Notes under the pieces: model-generated
The model's database searches: none
What the model saw: the letters and a program-made list of their open reading frames with translations, nothing else
What the model was told of the DNA's origin: nothing
Position numbers and translations under genes: made by a program
Shown: piece by piece, positions 15,574 to 23,965 of the stretch
How the letters are laid out: every line of letters begins with the position of its first letter
How positions within the stretch are numbered: the first letter of the stretch is position 1
NCBI GenBank assembly: GCA_024636575.1
Contig: JAGXGU010000172.1
Coordinates: 1 to 31,148, forward strand
Reading direction: 5' to 3'
Length of the DNA: 31,148 bases
From: Altererythrobacter sp.
GTDB taxonomy: Bacteria; Pseudomonadota; Alphaproteobacteria; Sphingomonadales; Sphingomonadaceae

Positions 15574-16035
15574 ATGGCTGATCAGACACTTACTCTCACG
15601 CTCGAAACTGAAAATGGCGAAGGCGATGTTGTCATCAAATTGCGCCCCGATGTGGCCCCCGGCCATGTTGCGCGGATTGTCGAGCTGGCAAAAGAAGGCT
15701 TTTACGACGGGGTGGTGTTCCACCGCGTGATCCCCGGTTTCATGGCGCAGGGCGGCGATCCGACCGGCACTGGCATGGGCGGCAGCCCGAAGCCCGATCT
15801 GAAGGCGGAATTCAATGCTGTGCCGCATGTGCGCGGCGTATGTTCGATGGCCCGTTCCTCCGCGCCCGACAGCGCCAACAGCCAGTTTTTCATCTGTTTC
15901 GACGATGCGCGCTTCCTGGATAATCAGTACACCGCATGGGGCGAAGTGACGAGCGGCATGGAACATGTCGATGCACTGCCCAAGGGCGAACCACCGCGCA
16001 GCCCGGGCAAGATCGTCAAGGCGGCGGTCAGCTGA
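15574..16035 (+). CDS. peptidyl-prolyl cis-trans isomerase, cyclophilin type
   Basis: Cytosolic prolyl isomerase assisting protein folding, 153 residues and essentially one cyclophilin domain. Diagnostic segments are GFYDGVVFHRVIPGFMAQGGD, with catalytic Arg51, then SMARSSAPDSANSQFFI (about 91-107) and the core Trp122 in TAWGEV. No signal peptide is present. GGAG at 15561-15564 lies 9 nt before the ATG. The open frame extends far upstream, but only because the opposite strand codes for MgtE. It ends in a classical terminator, so it is probably monocistronic. Confidence 0.95.
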   Translation: MADQTLTLTLETENGEGDVVIKLRPDVAPGHVARIVELAKEGFYDGVVFHRVIPGFMAQGGDPTGTGMGGSPKPDLKAEFNAVPHVRGVCSMARSSAPDSANSQFFICFDDARFLDNQYTAWGEVTSGMEHVDALPKGEPPRSPGKIVKAAVS

Positions 16036-16054
16036 GCGAACACAGATCATCGGG

Positions 16055-16080
16055 AAAGGGCGCTTCGGGCGCCCTTTTTT
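16055..16080 (+). terminator. rho-independent terminator after the cyclophilin gene
   Basis: AAAGGGCGC (16055-16063) pairs with GCGCCCTTT (16069-16077) around the loop TTCGG and runs into a six-T tract (16075-16080). It begins 19 bp after the stop codon at 16035. Textbook form. Confidence 0.93.
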
Positions 16081-16255
16081 GTGCCCTGTGCAGATAAGTG
16101 CGAACCGTCAAAAAACCGTCAATTCCTCGCCGGGTGATTGAGGGAGGGCATGAAAAGTATACCCTCCAATCCAAGGGTCGCGCCTGCAGCTTTTGAGCGG
16201 CTGCACCACCTTGGCAGGGGGTTTCGCGTCTGCCGATTACAAAGAGGGCACTACC

Positions 16256-16657
16256 ATGAAAAAATTCGCATTGGCACTGGCCGTGGGCAGCATGTTGCTG
16301 ACACCGCAAATCGCAACTGCCCAGGATTCGACCGAACGGGTCGTTACCGTGATGCATGCCGCACCAGGCAAATATCGGGAACTGGTGGACTTTCTGGTTG
16401 AAACCGATCGCATTCGCACCGAGGCAAGCCTCGCTCCGCGGCAGATATATCGCCATCACAACGGCGCGAACTGGGATTTTCTGGTAGTGGAAGCGCCCCT
16501 TGTGGCCGATGAGGACGACCGGATGGAAGCCGCCGCCAAGAAGCTGGGCATAAAGCCAAACCCCGGTACATTCCGCAATCTGGTAATGGATCACGAAGAT
16601 ACCGTGGTTGGCGGCCCGACGACCGCCGCGGCAATTCTGGCTGAAATGAACCAGTAA
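16256..16657 (+). CDS. small secreted protein, function unknown
   Basis: A 133-residue exported protein. MKKFALALAVGSMLLTPQIATAQ is a clear Sec signal with a probable cut after Ala22. The mature part begins RVVTVMHAAPGKYRELVDFL and continues with charged residues, ASLAPRQIYRHHNGANWDFL and VMDHEDTVVGG. The 'MHAAPGKYRELVDFLVETD' stretch recalls small dimeric alpha-beta barrel proteins of the NIPSNAP/ABM type, but this is only a resemblance. AAAGAGGG ends 7 nt before the ATG. The frame is open 21 codons further upstream, but the signal peptide and ribosome site fix the start. About 220 bp without a gene precede it (16036-16255). They hold the cyclophilin terminator and a GGAGGG/CCCTCC inverted repeat near 16143-16170. 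Confidence 0.75.
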   Translation: MKKFALALAVGSMLLTPQIATAQDSTERVVTVMHAAPGKYRELVDFLVETDRIRTEASLAPRQIYRHHNGANWDFLVVEAPLVADEDDRMEAAAKKLGIKPNPGTFRNLVMDHEDTVVGGPTTAAAILAEMNQ

Positions 16658-16696
16658 CGATAGACGGGGCGTGGCGTTTTGCCCTAAGCGGGCGGC

Positions 16697-17608
16697 ATGT
16701 ACCGAAATTTCAGAATATTGGCGGCGTTGGCGGCGGCTGCGATGCTGTCCGCCTGCGCCACCGATTTGACCCAGGCCCGCAGCCCCTGTGTTCGCGAACC
16801 GGGCGGCTGGTGCGGCTATACGCGCGATTTCGCAGTGCGCAGCTGGGAATATGCGCAGCTCGCCAACAACACCTATTTTGACGAGGACGAGACATTCGCC
16901 CGGCTGCCTGCGGGGATCACCCTGATCAGCAAGGTCGGCAATGATGCATCCGGTTTCGCCTATGCGGTTTATGACCGGCGCGCAGGCGGCAAGCTGGTCG
17001 AGCGGATCATTGCGTTTCGCGGCACGGAATTCAGTTTCGACGATTGGTTCGCCGGCAATATCGGCAGCAAGCAGAACCGGCTTGGCATAGAAGCCTATCA
17101 GCAGATCCGTGCGGAACTGGACGCAGAAGGGCTTGCCGATATTCCCGTCCGGGTGGCCGGCCATTCATTGGGCGGGGCAATTGCCGCGCAGATATCGATG
17201 ATGACCGACGGGGTGGATTCCTTCGCCTTCAACCAGTCACCCAAATTCGACATTCCCGAAATTCCGGCGCGCAGCGAACGGATCGCGGTGACAGAACGCG
17301 GCGAAGGGCTGGGCACAGTCCGCGATCTTTTCCGGAATGCGCCGCAGGATGTTCTGGTGGTCAATTGCCGCCCGCGCGGCGCACCGTGGAGCGACCATTC
17401 GGTGTACCGGCTGGCCCAATGCCTGACCTGGATTGCTGCCTATGACAGCGAAGATGCCCACCAATCGGTGGAAGCCAACGCCATCCCCAAGCCATGGGTC
17501 GAATGCGGCGGGCGGATGGACAAACATCCCGGCCCGCAGGCAGCGCGCGACGCCGCCGCCGTAACTTGCTTGCACAAACCCAGATTCAAAGAACGTAAAT
17601 CGCCCTAA
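16697..17608 (+). CDS. lipase class 3-like lipoprotein
   Basis: A 303-residue predicted lipoprotein (lipobox LSAC, Cys20) with an alpha/beta-hydrolase fold of the lipase_3 type. Landmarks: IIAFRGTEFSFDDWFAGN at about 104-121, which carries the oxyanion/strand motif of class 3 lipases, and the nucleophile elbow VAGHSLGG with Ser157. SFAFNQSPKF follows, and a late His in WSDHSVYRLA (His234) is a plausible catalytic histidine. Several cysteines (31, 39, and others in the C-terminal half) may form disulfides after export. It starts 39 bp after the small secreted protein, so the two may be cotranscribed. The ribosome site is weak. Substrate is unknown. It converges with the LysR gene. Confidence 0.85.
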   Translation: MYRNFRILAALAAAAMLSACATDLTQARSPCVREPGGWCGYTRDFAVRSWEYAQLANNTYFDEDETFARLPAGITLISKVGNDASGFAYAVYDRRAGGKLVERIIAFRGTEFSFDDWFAGNIGSKQNRLGIEAYQQIRAELDAEGLADIPVRVAGHSLGGAIAAQISMMTDGVDSFAFNQSPKFDIPEIPARSERIAVTERGEGLGTVRDLFRNAPQDVLVVNCRPRGAPWSDHSVYRLAQCLTWIAAYDSEDAHQSVEANAIPKPWVECGGRMDKHPGPQAARDAAAVTCLHKPRFKERKSP

Positions 17609-17644
17609 GGCCGCCGCGAACAAGCTGGATCAGGCGGAGTGGGC

Positions 17645-18529
17645 CTACAGCCCGGCCTGCACCAGCCAGTCGTGGAACTGGCGAACGGGGCGGTCCTCCA
17701 GCGATTTCGGCTCACAAACGAACCAATAGCTGTACGGGCTTTCGATCTCTACATCGAAAATCTTGCGCAGGCGGTTGTCCGATGCGCGGCGCATGTGATC
17801 GTCATGCATGATCGCGATGCCCAGGCCCTGCGCCGCAGCCTCCAAGATCAACTGGCCCGAATCGTAATGGTCGATCGCGGCAGGTTCCAGATCGTCAAGC
17901 TTGAGTGCGCGTTTCCATGCCTCGAAACTGTCGGGCAATTCATTGTGCAGCAGGAAAGTCTGTTTCGACAATTGATCGATCCCGGGTTCCGGGCCGAGTT
18001 CCCTGGCCAGTGTCTGGCTACAGATCGCATGGACCATATTGTGATCGAGCCGGACGGCATGGAGCGAGCTGCCGGGACGGCGTGACAGGATGATCGCTGC
18101 ATCCAGCGTGTCACCCACGCGGTCTTCCAGATGCGGTCCGGTGTCGATGTCGATATGCAGCAGGGGATGAAGACTGCGCAATTCCTGCAACCGGGGAAAT
18201 AGGCGCTGACTGCCGAACAGCGGCAACACACCCAGATGCAGTCGTGATAGAGAGAGATTTTCCGACTGGCTTTCCACCGCCCGGGCGAGCGCTTCCAATT
18301 GCGGCGCCACGGCTGCGTAAAAGGCATCACCCTCGATCGTCAGCTGCATGGATTGCCGCGCGCGGGTGAACAGCTTCTTGCCCACGAATTCTTCCAGATT
18401 GCCGATCCGCCGGGACAGGGCGGACGGACTGAGGCCGAGTTCATCCGCGGCGGCGCGGGACGATCCGAGCCTGACGGTTCGCACAAAGGCTTCCAACGCA
18501 CGGAGAGGAGGTAATCGGCGGGCCGGCAT
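17645..18529 (-). CDS. LysR-family transcriptional regulator
   Basis: A 294-residue LysR regulator of the GcvA-like group. The N-terminal winged helix-turn-helix spans about residues 8-60 (PPLRALEAFVRTVR, SSRAAADELGLSPSALSRRI, GKKLFTR). The C-terminal two-lobed ligand-binding domain includes LHLGVLPLFGSQRLFPRL and a late GLGIAIMHDD. LysR proteins often control a divergent gene, but here the upstream gene is a CBS protein on the same strand 72 bp away, so the partner is not evident. It lies where lnt often follows the CBS/CorC gene in other proteobacteria. The ligand is unknown. Confidence 0.92.
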   Translation of the reverse strand: MPARRLPPLRALEAFVRTVRLGSSRAAADELGLSPSALSRRIGNLEEFVGKKLFTRARQSMQLTIEGDAFYAAVAPQLEALARAVESQSENLSLSRLHLGVLPLFGSQRLFPRLQELRSLHPLLHIDIDTGPHLEDRVGDTLDAAIILSRRPGSSLHAVRLDHNMVHAICSQTLARELGPEPGIDQLSKQTFLLHNELPDSFEAWKRALKLDDLEPAAIDHYDSGQLILEAAAQGLGIAIMHDDHMRRASDNRLRKIFDVEIESPYSYWFVCEPKSLEDRPVRQFHDWLVQAGL

Positions 18530-18601
18530 TGACAGAAGATGTGGCGTGCCGAACCATTTGTCGAGAGATTCTTCGCACCTGCGGAAAAAACTTGTTCGCC
18601 C

Positions 18602-19519
18602 TCAGATATCGTTTCCGTATTCATCGCCAGGCGGATGCAATCGCAGGCGTTTGACATGGGTTTCATCGGCAGCGGTGATTTCCATCCGCCATCCGCTGGG
18701 ATGGGTCACGATCGCGCCCACTTGCGGCACCTGTTCCGCCAGCACGAAGGCGAGGCCGCCCAGCGTATCGACCGATTCTTCTACTTCTGCGAGGCGCGGA
18801 TCGATGATTTCGGCAACATCGTCCAATTCGGCACGAGCGTCGCAATCCCACATCCCCTCGCCAATCGCCATGATCAGGTCTTCGGGAATGTCGTCATGTT
18901 CGTCTTCGATGTCGCCGACGATTTCCTCGACCAGATCCTCGATCGTGATGATCCCGTCGGTGCCGGAAAATTCATCGACCACCACGGCCAGGTGTATCCG
19001 GCGGCTGCGCATATCGGCCAGCACGTCGAGAGCGTTGCGCGATTGCGGCACATATAATGGCTGGCGCATCAGCGTGGTCCAGTCGGCTGGCGGGTCCATG
19101 TTGCGGGCGAGGTACGGAAATACGTCCTTGATGTGGATCATCCCGATCACCCTGTCCAAGGTATCGCGGTACACCGGGAAGCGGGAATGGCCGTGTTCGG
19201 CAAAGGCTTCGATCAGCAATTCCCACGTCGCGTCGGCCGGAACCGCGATAATCTCGCCGCGCGGGATTGCCACGTCATCTGCATCATGTTCGCTGAAATG
19301 GAGCAGATTGCGCAGCATCTGCCGCTCGACGCCCGACAGATCGCCATTGCGCGGCTCATCGCCGTCAGACGGGTTCTCGTCCTCATGCTCGTCGATCGCT
19401 TCCTCCAACTGTGCGCGAAGGGAACGGTCGCCGTCATCGGCACCTAACAATTTGCGAATTGCGAGCCAAAGCCCGCCTCTACTCTCCGCGTCTCCGGCGG
19501 GGGGATCTAAGTCGGGCAT
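18602..19519 (-). CDS. CBS-domain CorC/HlyC-type protein (hemolysin family)
   Basis: A 305-residue cytosolic protein with an acidic N-terminal region and two CBS domains at about 83-140 and 150-205. The second includes RIHLAVVVDEFSGTDGIITI. A C-terminal CorC_HlyC domain (about 230-300) contains VDTLGGLAF and the end GDEYGNDI. It has no transmembrane domain, so it is the short CorC/YbeX form. That form is associated with Mg2+/Co2+ homeostasis and, in enteric bacteria, with ribosome metabolism next to ybeY. The ATG at 19519 follows ybeY by 49 bp in the miaB-phoH-ybeY-corC order. AGGAG lies 15 nt upstream and GAAGGG lies 2 nt upstream, so the ribosome site is not ideal. 'Hemolysin' is a family name, not evidence of toxicity. 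Confidence 0.92.
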   Translation of the reverse strand: MPDLDPPAGDAESRGGLWLAIRKLLGADDGDRSLRAQLEEAIDEHEDENPSDGDEPRNGDLSGVERQMLRNLLHFSEHDADDVAIPRGEIIAVPADATWELLIEAFAEHGHSRFPVYRDTLDRVIGMIHIKDVFPYLARNMDPPADWTTLMRQPLYVPQSRNALDVLADMRSRRIHLAVVVDEFSGTDGIITIEDLVEEIVGDIEDEHDDIPEDLIMAIGEGMWDCDARAELDDVAEIIDPRLAEVEESVDTLGGLAFVLAEQVPQVGAIVTHPSGWRMEITAADETHVKRLRLHPPGDEYGNDI

Positions 19520-19568
19520 GGCCCTTCGTGGGTACTCCTGAAATTGATTATGCCCGAACGGGGCGATT

Positions 19569-20045
19569 CTAATATGGGTTCTTCAGGCCCATAATCGCAA
19601 GTGCATTAATTTCCAATCTTTCCATCGCGTCGGCCTCTGCGTCGGAATGGACATGGTCATGACCCGCCAGATGGAGCAGCCCGTGCACGATCAGATGGGC
19701 AGCATGGTCGGCAAGGGGAATATGTTTTTCAGCGGCCTCCCGCGCGCAGGTTTCATAGGCCAGCGCCAGATCACCGAGCATTTCCGGCCCGCCATCGGGT
19801 TTCAGGCCGATCAATTCCTCCCGCGTGAGCATGGGGAAGGACAGCACATTGGTGGCCATGTCCTTGCTGCGCCATTCGCGGTTGAGGGTGTGAACCTCCT
19901 CGTCCACGGTGAACAGCAGGCTGGCGGTCAGCCGCTGGTTGGCCAGTTCCGGCGCGACCTGCTGTGCGGCTTCCACGGCGCGTTCGGCCAGATCGGGCCA
20001 GTCGGACGAGGGCGGCCAACCGTCTATGTCGATGTCGAGGTTCAA
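19569..20045 (-). CDS. ybeY: endoribonuclease YbeY (rRNA maturation factor)
   Basis: Zinc-dependent single-strand endoribonuclease needed for 16S rRNA 3'-end maturation and ribosome quality control. The 158 residues carry the family motif H-G-x-L-H-L-x-G-x-D-H, here HGLLHLAGHDH, with zinc ligands His121, His125 and His131. NREWRSKDMATNVLSFP (about 55-71) is the other hallmark. The N-terminus MNLDIDIDGW is conserved in the family as I know it, and it begins at a TTG codon at 20045. No in-frame ATG fits, so a TTG start is most likely. The start lies 9 bp after the phoH stop with a poor ribosome site, so translation may depend on coupling. Confidence 0.95.
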   Translation of the reverse strand: MNLDIDIDGWPPSSDWPDLAERAVEAAQQVAPELANQRLTASLLFTVDEEVHTLNREWRSKDMATNVLSFPMLTREELIGLKPDGGPEMLGDLALAYETCAREAAEKHIPLADHAAHLIVHGLLHLAGHDHVHSDAEADAMERLEINALAIMGLKNPY

Positions 20046-20054
20046 GACAGCATC

Positions 20055-21083
20055 TCAGGCATCGGGCCCTTCATACGCCTCCACGATCCGGCCCACGATC
20101 GGGTGGCGGACCACATCGGCGCGGGTGAAGCGGGTTACGGCAATGCCTTCGATGCCTTCCAGCTTCTCGACCGCGTCAATCAGGCCGCTCATCCGGTCGC
20201 CGCCGGGAATATCGACCTGTTTGGGATCGCCGCACACCACCATCCGGCTGTTCTGGCCAAACCGGGTGAGGAACATTTTCATCTGCTCGCGCGTGGTATT
20301 CTGCGCTTCGTCCAGAATCACGAAGGCATCGGCCAGCGTCCGCCCGCGCATGAAGGCAATCGGCGCGATTTCAATCTCGCCGCTGGCCAGCCGCCGTTCC
20401 ACCTGTTCGGGCGGCATGCAATCATACAGCGCGTCATACAGCGGGCGCAGATAGGGATCGACCTTGTCCTTCATGTCGCCGGGCAGGAAGCCGAGTTTCT
20501 CGCCCGCTTCCACCGCCGGGCGGCTGAGGATCAGCCGCTGGACACTGCCGGTGATCAACTGGCTGACCGCCTGCGCCACCGCGACATAGGTCTTGCCGGT
20601 GCCCGCCGGGCCGAGCGCGAAAATCATATCTTCGCGCGCCAGGTGCCGCATATATTCAATCTGGGTGGCCGAACGCGGCACAATGGTTTTCTTGCGCGTA
20701 CGGATCATCACTGGCGGGGCGTCCGGGCTGCCGCGCAGGATACCCTCCAGCGTGGGTTCGTTGGACATGGCAATCAGCGCCTCGATCTCGCCGGAGCCGA
20801 GATCCTGGCCCATCGCCAGCCGGTCATACATCTTGTTGAGAATATCGCGTGCGCGGGCGACGGAATCTTCCGGACCTTCGATCTGGACTGCATTGCCGCG
20901 TGCCGAGATAAATACCCCGAGGCGGTTTTCCACCTGCACCAGATTGGCATCGAACTGGCCGAACAATGGCACCAGCAGCGATTGGTCATCGAAAGTCACA
21001 TCCACTTTGCCCCGCCGGATTTCACGCTGCGGGATGGGGGATGGCGAGATGGCCGGATTGGCCTTGGCGGGTTTACGAGCCAT
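20055..21083 (-). CDS. phoH: PhoH-like ATPase (PhoL type)
   Basis: A 342-residue P-loop ATPase of the PhoH family. After a basic N-terminus, a KH-like region (about 30-85) precedes the PhoH domain with Walker A GPAGTGKT at 158-165. SRPAVEAGEKLGFLPGD follows at about 187-203, and Walker B FVILDEAQNTT is at 254-264. The gene always paired with ybeY is of this PhoL kind and is thought to act in RNA metabolism, although the biochemical role is uncertain. AAAGGA lies shortly before the ATG. It is followed closely by ybeY and preceded by miaB on the same strand with a 151-bp gap, in which I see no hairpin or gene. Confidence 0.95.
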   Translation of the reverse strand: MARKPAKANPAISPSPIPQREIRRGKVDVTFDDQSLLVPLFGQFDANLVQVENRLGVFISARGNAVQIEGPEDSVARARDILNKMYDRLAMGQDLGSGEIEALIAMSNEPTLEGILRGSPDAPPVMIRTRKKTIVPRSATQIEYMRHLAREDMIFALGPAGTGKTYVAVAQAVSQLITGSVQRLILSRPAVEAGEKLGFLPGDMKDKVDPYLRPLYDALYDCMPPEQVERRLASGEIEIAPIAFMRGRTLADAFVILDEAQNTTREQMKMFLTRFGQNSRMVVCGDPKQVDIPGGDRMSGLIDAVEKLEGIEGIAVTRFTRADVVRHPIVGRIVEAYEGPDA

Positions 21084-21234
21084 GCATTCCTTTCAGTGGA
21101 GGTAGGCCTTTCATCTATGATTCGGAATGTAGGCGCGCCCGGGCCAGAGACAAGCTGGAGACATGCAAATGCTGGTGGAAAGTCACGCGGCTGTAATCGA
21201 AAAACCACCCGCGGCGTAGGTCACAGGCCCCTGA

Positions 21235-22566
21235 TCATACCAATCGTCCACCCAGCGAACTGCCCATGGGCTCCACCAATTCGACAGTTGCCAGATCGCC
21301 AATCGCTGCGCCCCCTGCCTTTGGACCGGTGAAGTGAACCGATTGCAGCCAGGGGGACTTGCCCAGCAATTGTCCCGGATATTTCCCCTGGCGCTCCACC
21401 AGAACTTCGCAAATCTTGCCCACGCTGGCGGCATTGAACGCCAGCTGGTCCCGCCCCAGGCGGGCCTGCAGGCGCTGCAGCCGTTCATCCATCACTTCGG
21501 GCGCGACCTGATCCTCCATCGCCGCTGCCGGCGTGCCGGGGCGGGGCGAATATTTGAAGCTATAGGCCTGAGCATAACCAACTGCGTCAACGATCTTCAG
21601 CGTGTCTTCGAATTCGGCGTCGGTTTCGCCCGGGAAACCGACGATGAAATCACCGGACAGCGCCAGATCGGGCCGCGCGGTGCGGAAGCGTTCCAGCAGT
21701 TTCAGATAGCTTTCCGCCGTGTGGCTGCGGTTCATGGCCTTCAGAACGCGGTCGTTTCCGGCCTGAACCGGCAAATGGAGGAATGGCATCAGCTTGGCGA
21801 TGTCGCCATGCGCCTCGATCAGGGCATCATCCATATCGGCGGGATGGCTGGTCATATAGCGGATGCGGACGAGTTCTTGTATCTCTGCCAGCGCGCGGAT
21901 CAATCCGGCCATGCCGATGGCACGGCCCTTCGCATCCTCGCCCGTCCAAGCGCTGACATTCTGGCCCAGCAGGGTAATTTCCTTCGCGCCAATTTCGACC
22001 AGTTTCTTCGCCTCATCCACCAGGGCGCTGTAGGGCCGCGATATTTCCGCGCCGCGGGTGTAGGGCACGACGCAATAGGTGCAGAATTTGTCGCACCCTT
22101 CCTGGATGGTCAGGAACGCGCTGGGTCCGGACTTGCGGCGGCTGGGCAGGGCAGCGAATTTTGCGTCTGCGGGCATGTCGGTATCGGTGGTACGGTGGCC
22201 GTCCACGGCCCGTTCCAGCATTGCGGGAAGCCGGTGATAGGCCTGCGGACCCACCACCATGCTGACCGCATCGGACCGGGCCATGATTTCATCGCCCTCT
22301 GCCTGCGCGACACAGCCTGCGACAGCGATCAGGGGCGGGTTTTGTCTGCCTTTGGTCAGGCGGCCGATCCGCGAATAGACTTTCTCTGACGCCTTTTCAC
22401 GGATGTGGCAGGTGTTGAGCACGACCAGATCGGCATCCTCGCCCTCTGCTGCAGGCGTGATTCCCTGATGGTCGAACATCTCGGCCATCCGTTCGCCATC
22501 ATAGACGTTCATCTGGCAGCCGAAACTTTCGACACGGTAGGTTTTGGGGGAAGCCGTCTTGCGCAT
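21235..22566 (-). CDS. miaB: tRNA-2-methylthio-N6-dimethylallyladenosine synthase
   Basis: Radical-SAM methylthiotransferase that modifies i6A37 to ms2i6A37 in tRNAs reading UNN codons. The 443 residues contain the N-terminal methylthiotransferase domain with cluster cysteines 17 (SFGCQMN), 53 (NTCHIREKA) and 85 (AGCVAQ). The radical-SAM motif CDKFCTYC has Cys158, 162 and 165, and a C-terminal TRAM domain extends from about 375 (VGKICEVLVERQGKYPGQL). NTCHIREKA and the overall length point to MiaB rather than MtaB or RimO. The gene follows plsC by 68 bp and precedes phoH, a standard arrangement. miaA is not in the window. Confidence 0.96.
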   Translation of the reverse strand: MRKTASPKTYRVESFGCQMNVYDGERMAEMFDHQGITPAAEGEDADLVVLNTCHIREKASEKVYSRIGRLTKGRQNPPLIAVAGCVAQAEGDEIMARSDAVSMVVGPQAYHRLPAMLERAVDGHRTTDTDMPADAKFAALPSRRKSGPSAFLTIQEGCDKFCTYCVVPYTRGAEISRPYSALVDEAKKLVEIGAKEITLLGQNVSAWTGEDAKGRAIGMAGLIRALAEIQELVRIRYMTSHPADMDDALIEAHGDIAKLMPFLHLPVQAGNDRVLKAMNRSHTAESYLKLLERFRTARPDLALSGDFIVGFPGETDAEFEDTLKIVDAVGYAQAYSFKYSPRPGTPAAAMEDQVAPEVMDERLQRLQARLGRDQLAFNAASVGKICEVLVERQGKYPGQLLGKSPWLQSVHFTGPKAGGAAIGDLATVELVEPMGSSLGGRLV

Positions 22567-22634
22567 GGCTGCGCCCTATAGCGCCCTGCGGTGGGTAAGC
22601 AAATGCCGGGCAGCCCCGAGTTGTTTGCAGGAGC

Positions 22635-23498
22635 CTATTCGACCGGCACGTTTTCTTTTGGCGCATGGTAACGCACCGGAACCACATCATGCTTGAACAC
22701 CCGCAGCGGCTTGCCCAGCGCGGTCAGCAGTGCGGCCTCGATAGCGGCGCGGGCGCGGGCGCCGATCGCCTTGCGGCCGCGAAAATCCTCGGGACTGAAG
22801 GGTGCGAGGAAATGCATGCGCAGTTCGAAACTGCCCTTGCGCGACAATATCCGTTTGGCGTTGTTGAGGCCGCTTTCACTGCCGATCCAGCCGATTTCTT
22901 CGCCCACTGCGCCGTAATCGATCAACACCGGCTGGACCATCACGCCAGGCGGCGGGGGTTCCAGCACGCTGAGCATGGATGTCTTGAACGGCAGCAGCGA
23001 TTGGCCATCGGTGGTGGTGCCTTCGGGAAAGACCGTGACCGACCAATTATCCGCCAGCGCCTCGCGCAGCAAGTTGATCTGCTGCGCCACGTCCAGCCGG
23101 TTTTCACGCTTCACGAAGACCGTGCGGTTAAGGCGGCTGAGCCAGCCGACGATCGGCGTTTCCGCCAGTTCCGCCTTCGCGACAAAGGCGGTCCCACTGG
23201 CCCCGGCGAGCGTAAGAATATCGATCCAGGACACGTGATTGGCGATGAAAAACACATCGCGGCGCAGCGGGGTGCCGATCTTGCGGACCCGCGCACCTGA
23301 TACCCGCCCGGCAAAGCGCAGGAACAGCATCGGAAAGGGCGATCCATATTTGAAAATTCGGTAAAGGTAATGCAGCGGCACAAAAATGATCAGCAGGGAA
23401 ATCAGGCCGAATACCCGTAGCGCAAAACGGGTCCATTCCATTGCGGTCAGGGTGCTGGGCTCGCCGCGTTCCGCCGCTGCCCGCCGCGCTGCGTTCAT
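22635..23498 (-). CDS. plsC: 1-acyl-sn-glycerol-3-phosphate acyltransferase
   Basis: Inner-membrane enzyme that adds the second acyl chain to lysophosphatidic acid to make phosphatidic acid. The 287 residues include a hydrophobic segment at about 25-45. The acyltransferase motif H-x4-D is NHVSWID (His88, Asp93), the substrate-binding FPEGTTTDG is at 157-165, and VQPVLIDYG is a further conserved block. The ATG overlaps the fur stop codon by four bases (ATGA) and has GAAGGGGG immediately in front, so it is translationally coupled to fur. Some family members act on ornithine lipids or lysophospholipids, so the exact acceptor is inferred. Confidence 0.93.
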   Translation of the reverse strand: MNAARRAAAERGEPSTLTAMEWTRFALRVFGLISLLIIFVPLHYLYRIFKYGSPFPMLFLRFAGRVSGARVRKIGTPLRRDVFFIANHVSWIDILTLAGASGTAFVAKAELAETPIVGWLSRLNRTVFVKRENRLDVAQQINLLREALADNWSVTVFPEGTTTDGQSLLPFKTSMLSVLEPPPPGVMVQPVLIDYGAVGEEIGWIGSESGLNNAKRILSRKGSFELRMHFLAPFSPEDFRGRKAIGARARAAIEAALLTALGKPLRVFKHDVVPVRYHAPKENVPVE

Positions 23499-23944
23499 CC
23501 CCCTTCACGCCCCTTGTCGCGCCCTTCCGACCGGTCCAGCCGGACGCCGTATAATTCCATCCGGTGATCCACCAGACGGTAACCCAGTTTCTCGGCAATC
23601 TGGCGCTGGAGTGCTTCCAGTTCCGGATCGACGAATTCCACCACCTTGCCGCTTTCCACGTCGATCAGATGGTCGTGATGCGCCTCCGGCGCCGCTTCGT
23701 AGCGCGCGCGGCCATCGCCGAAATCATGCCGGTCGAGTATGCCGGCTTCTTCGAACAGGCGCACGGTGCGGTAAACGGTGGCAATGGAGATCTTGGGATC
23801 AATGGCGGAAGCGCGCTGGTGCAACGCCTCGACATCGGGATGATCTTCGCTTTCGGACAATACGCGCGCGATTACACGCCGCTGGTCAGTAATTCGCAAC
23901 CCGCGTTCTGCGCATAATTGTTCAAGATCGATCATTTGCTGCAA
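23495..23944 (-). CDS. fur: ferric uptake regulator family protein
   Basis: Metal-responsive repressor of the Fur family, 149 residues. The winged helix is in the N-terminal half (ITDQRRVIARVL, then ISIATVYRTVRLFEEAGIL at about 52-70). The metal-binding region is RYEAAPEAHHDHLIDVESG (about 81-99), with His89, His90 and His92 as likely ligands. The CxxC structural zinc motifs of enterobacterial Fur are absent, as is common in alphaproteobacteria. The N-terminus and HHDH block fit Fur itself better than Zur or PerR. TTG at 23944 has AGGA exactly 7 nt upstream, whereas the in-frame ATG at 23935 is 16 nt away, so I prefer the TTG start. The stop overlaps plsC. Confidence 0.93.
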   Translation of the reverse strand: MQQMIDLEQLCAERGLRITDQRRVIARVLSESEDHPDVEALHQRASAIDPKISIATVYRTVRLFEEAGILDRHDFGDGRARYEAAPEAHHDHLIDVESGKVVEFVDPELEALQRQIAEKLGYRLVDHRMELYGVRLDRSEGRDKGREGG

Positions 23945-23965
23945 GCCGAAATCCTAATCCAAGAG

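Noticed and set aside
18602..19519. Hemolysin or toxin
   Set aside because: The family name is historical. The protein is a soluble CBS/CorC type in a ribosome-maturation neighbourhood.
19647..21332. Long open frame (about 560 codons) antisense to ybeY and phoH
   Set aside because: The composition is that of a shadow frame and it has no family features. YbeY and PhoH on the other strand are certain.
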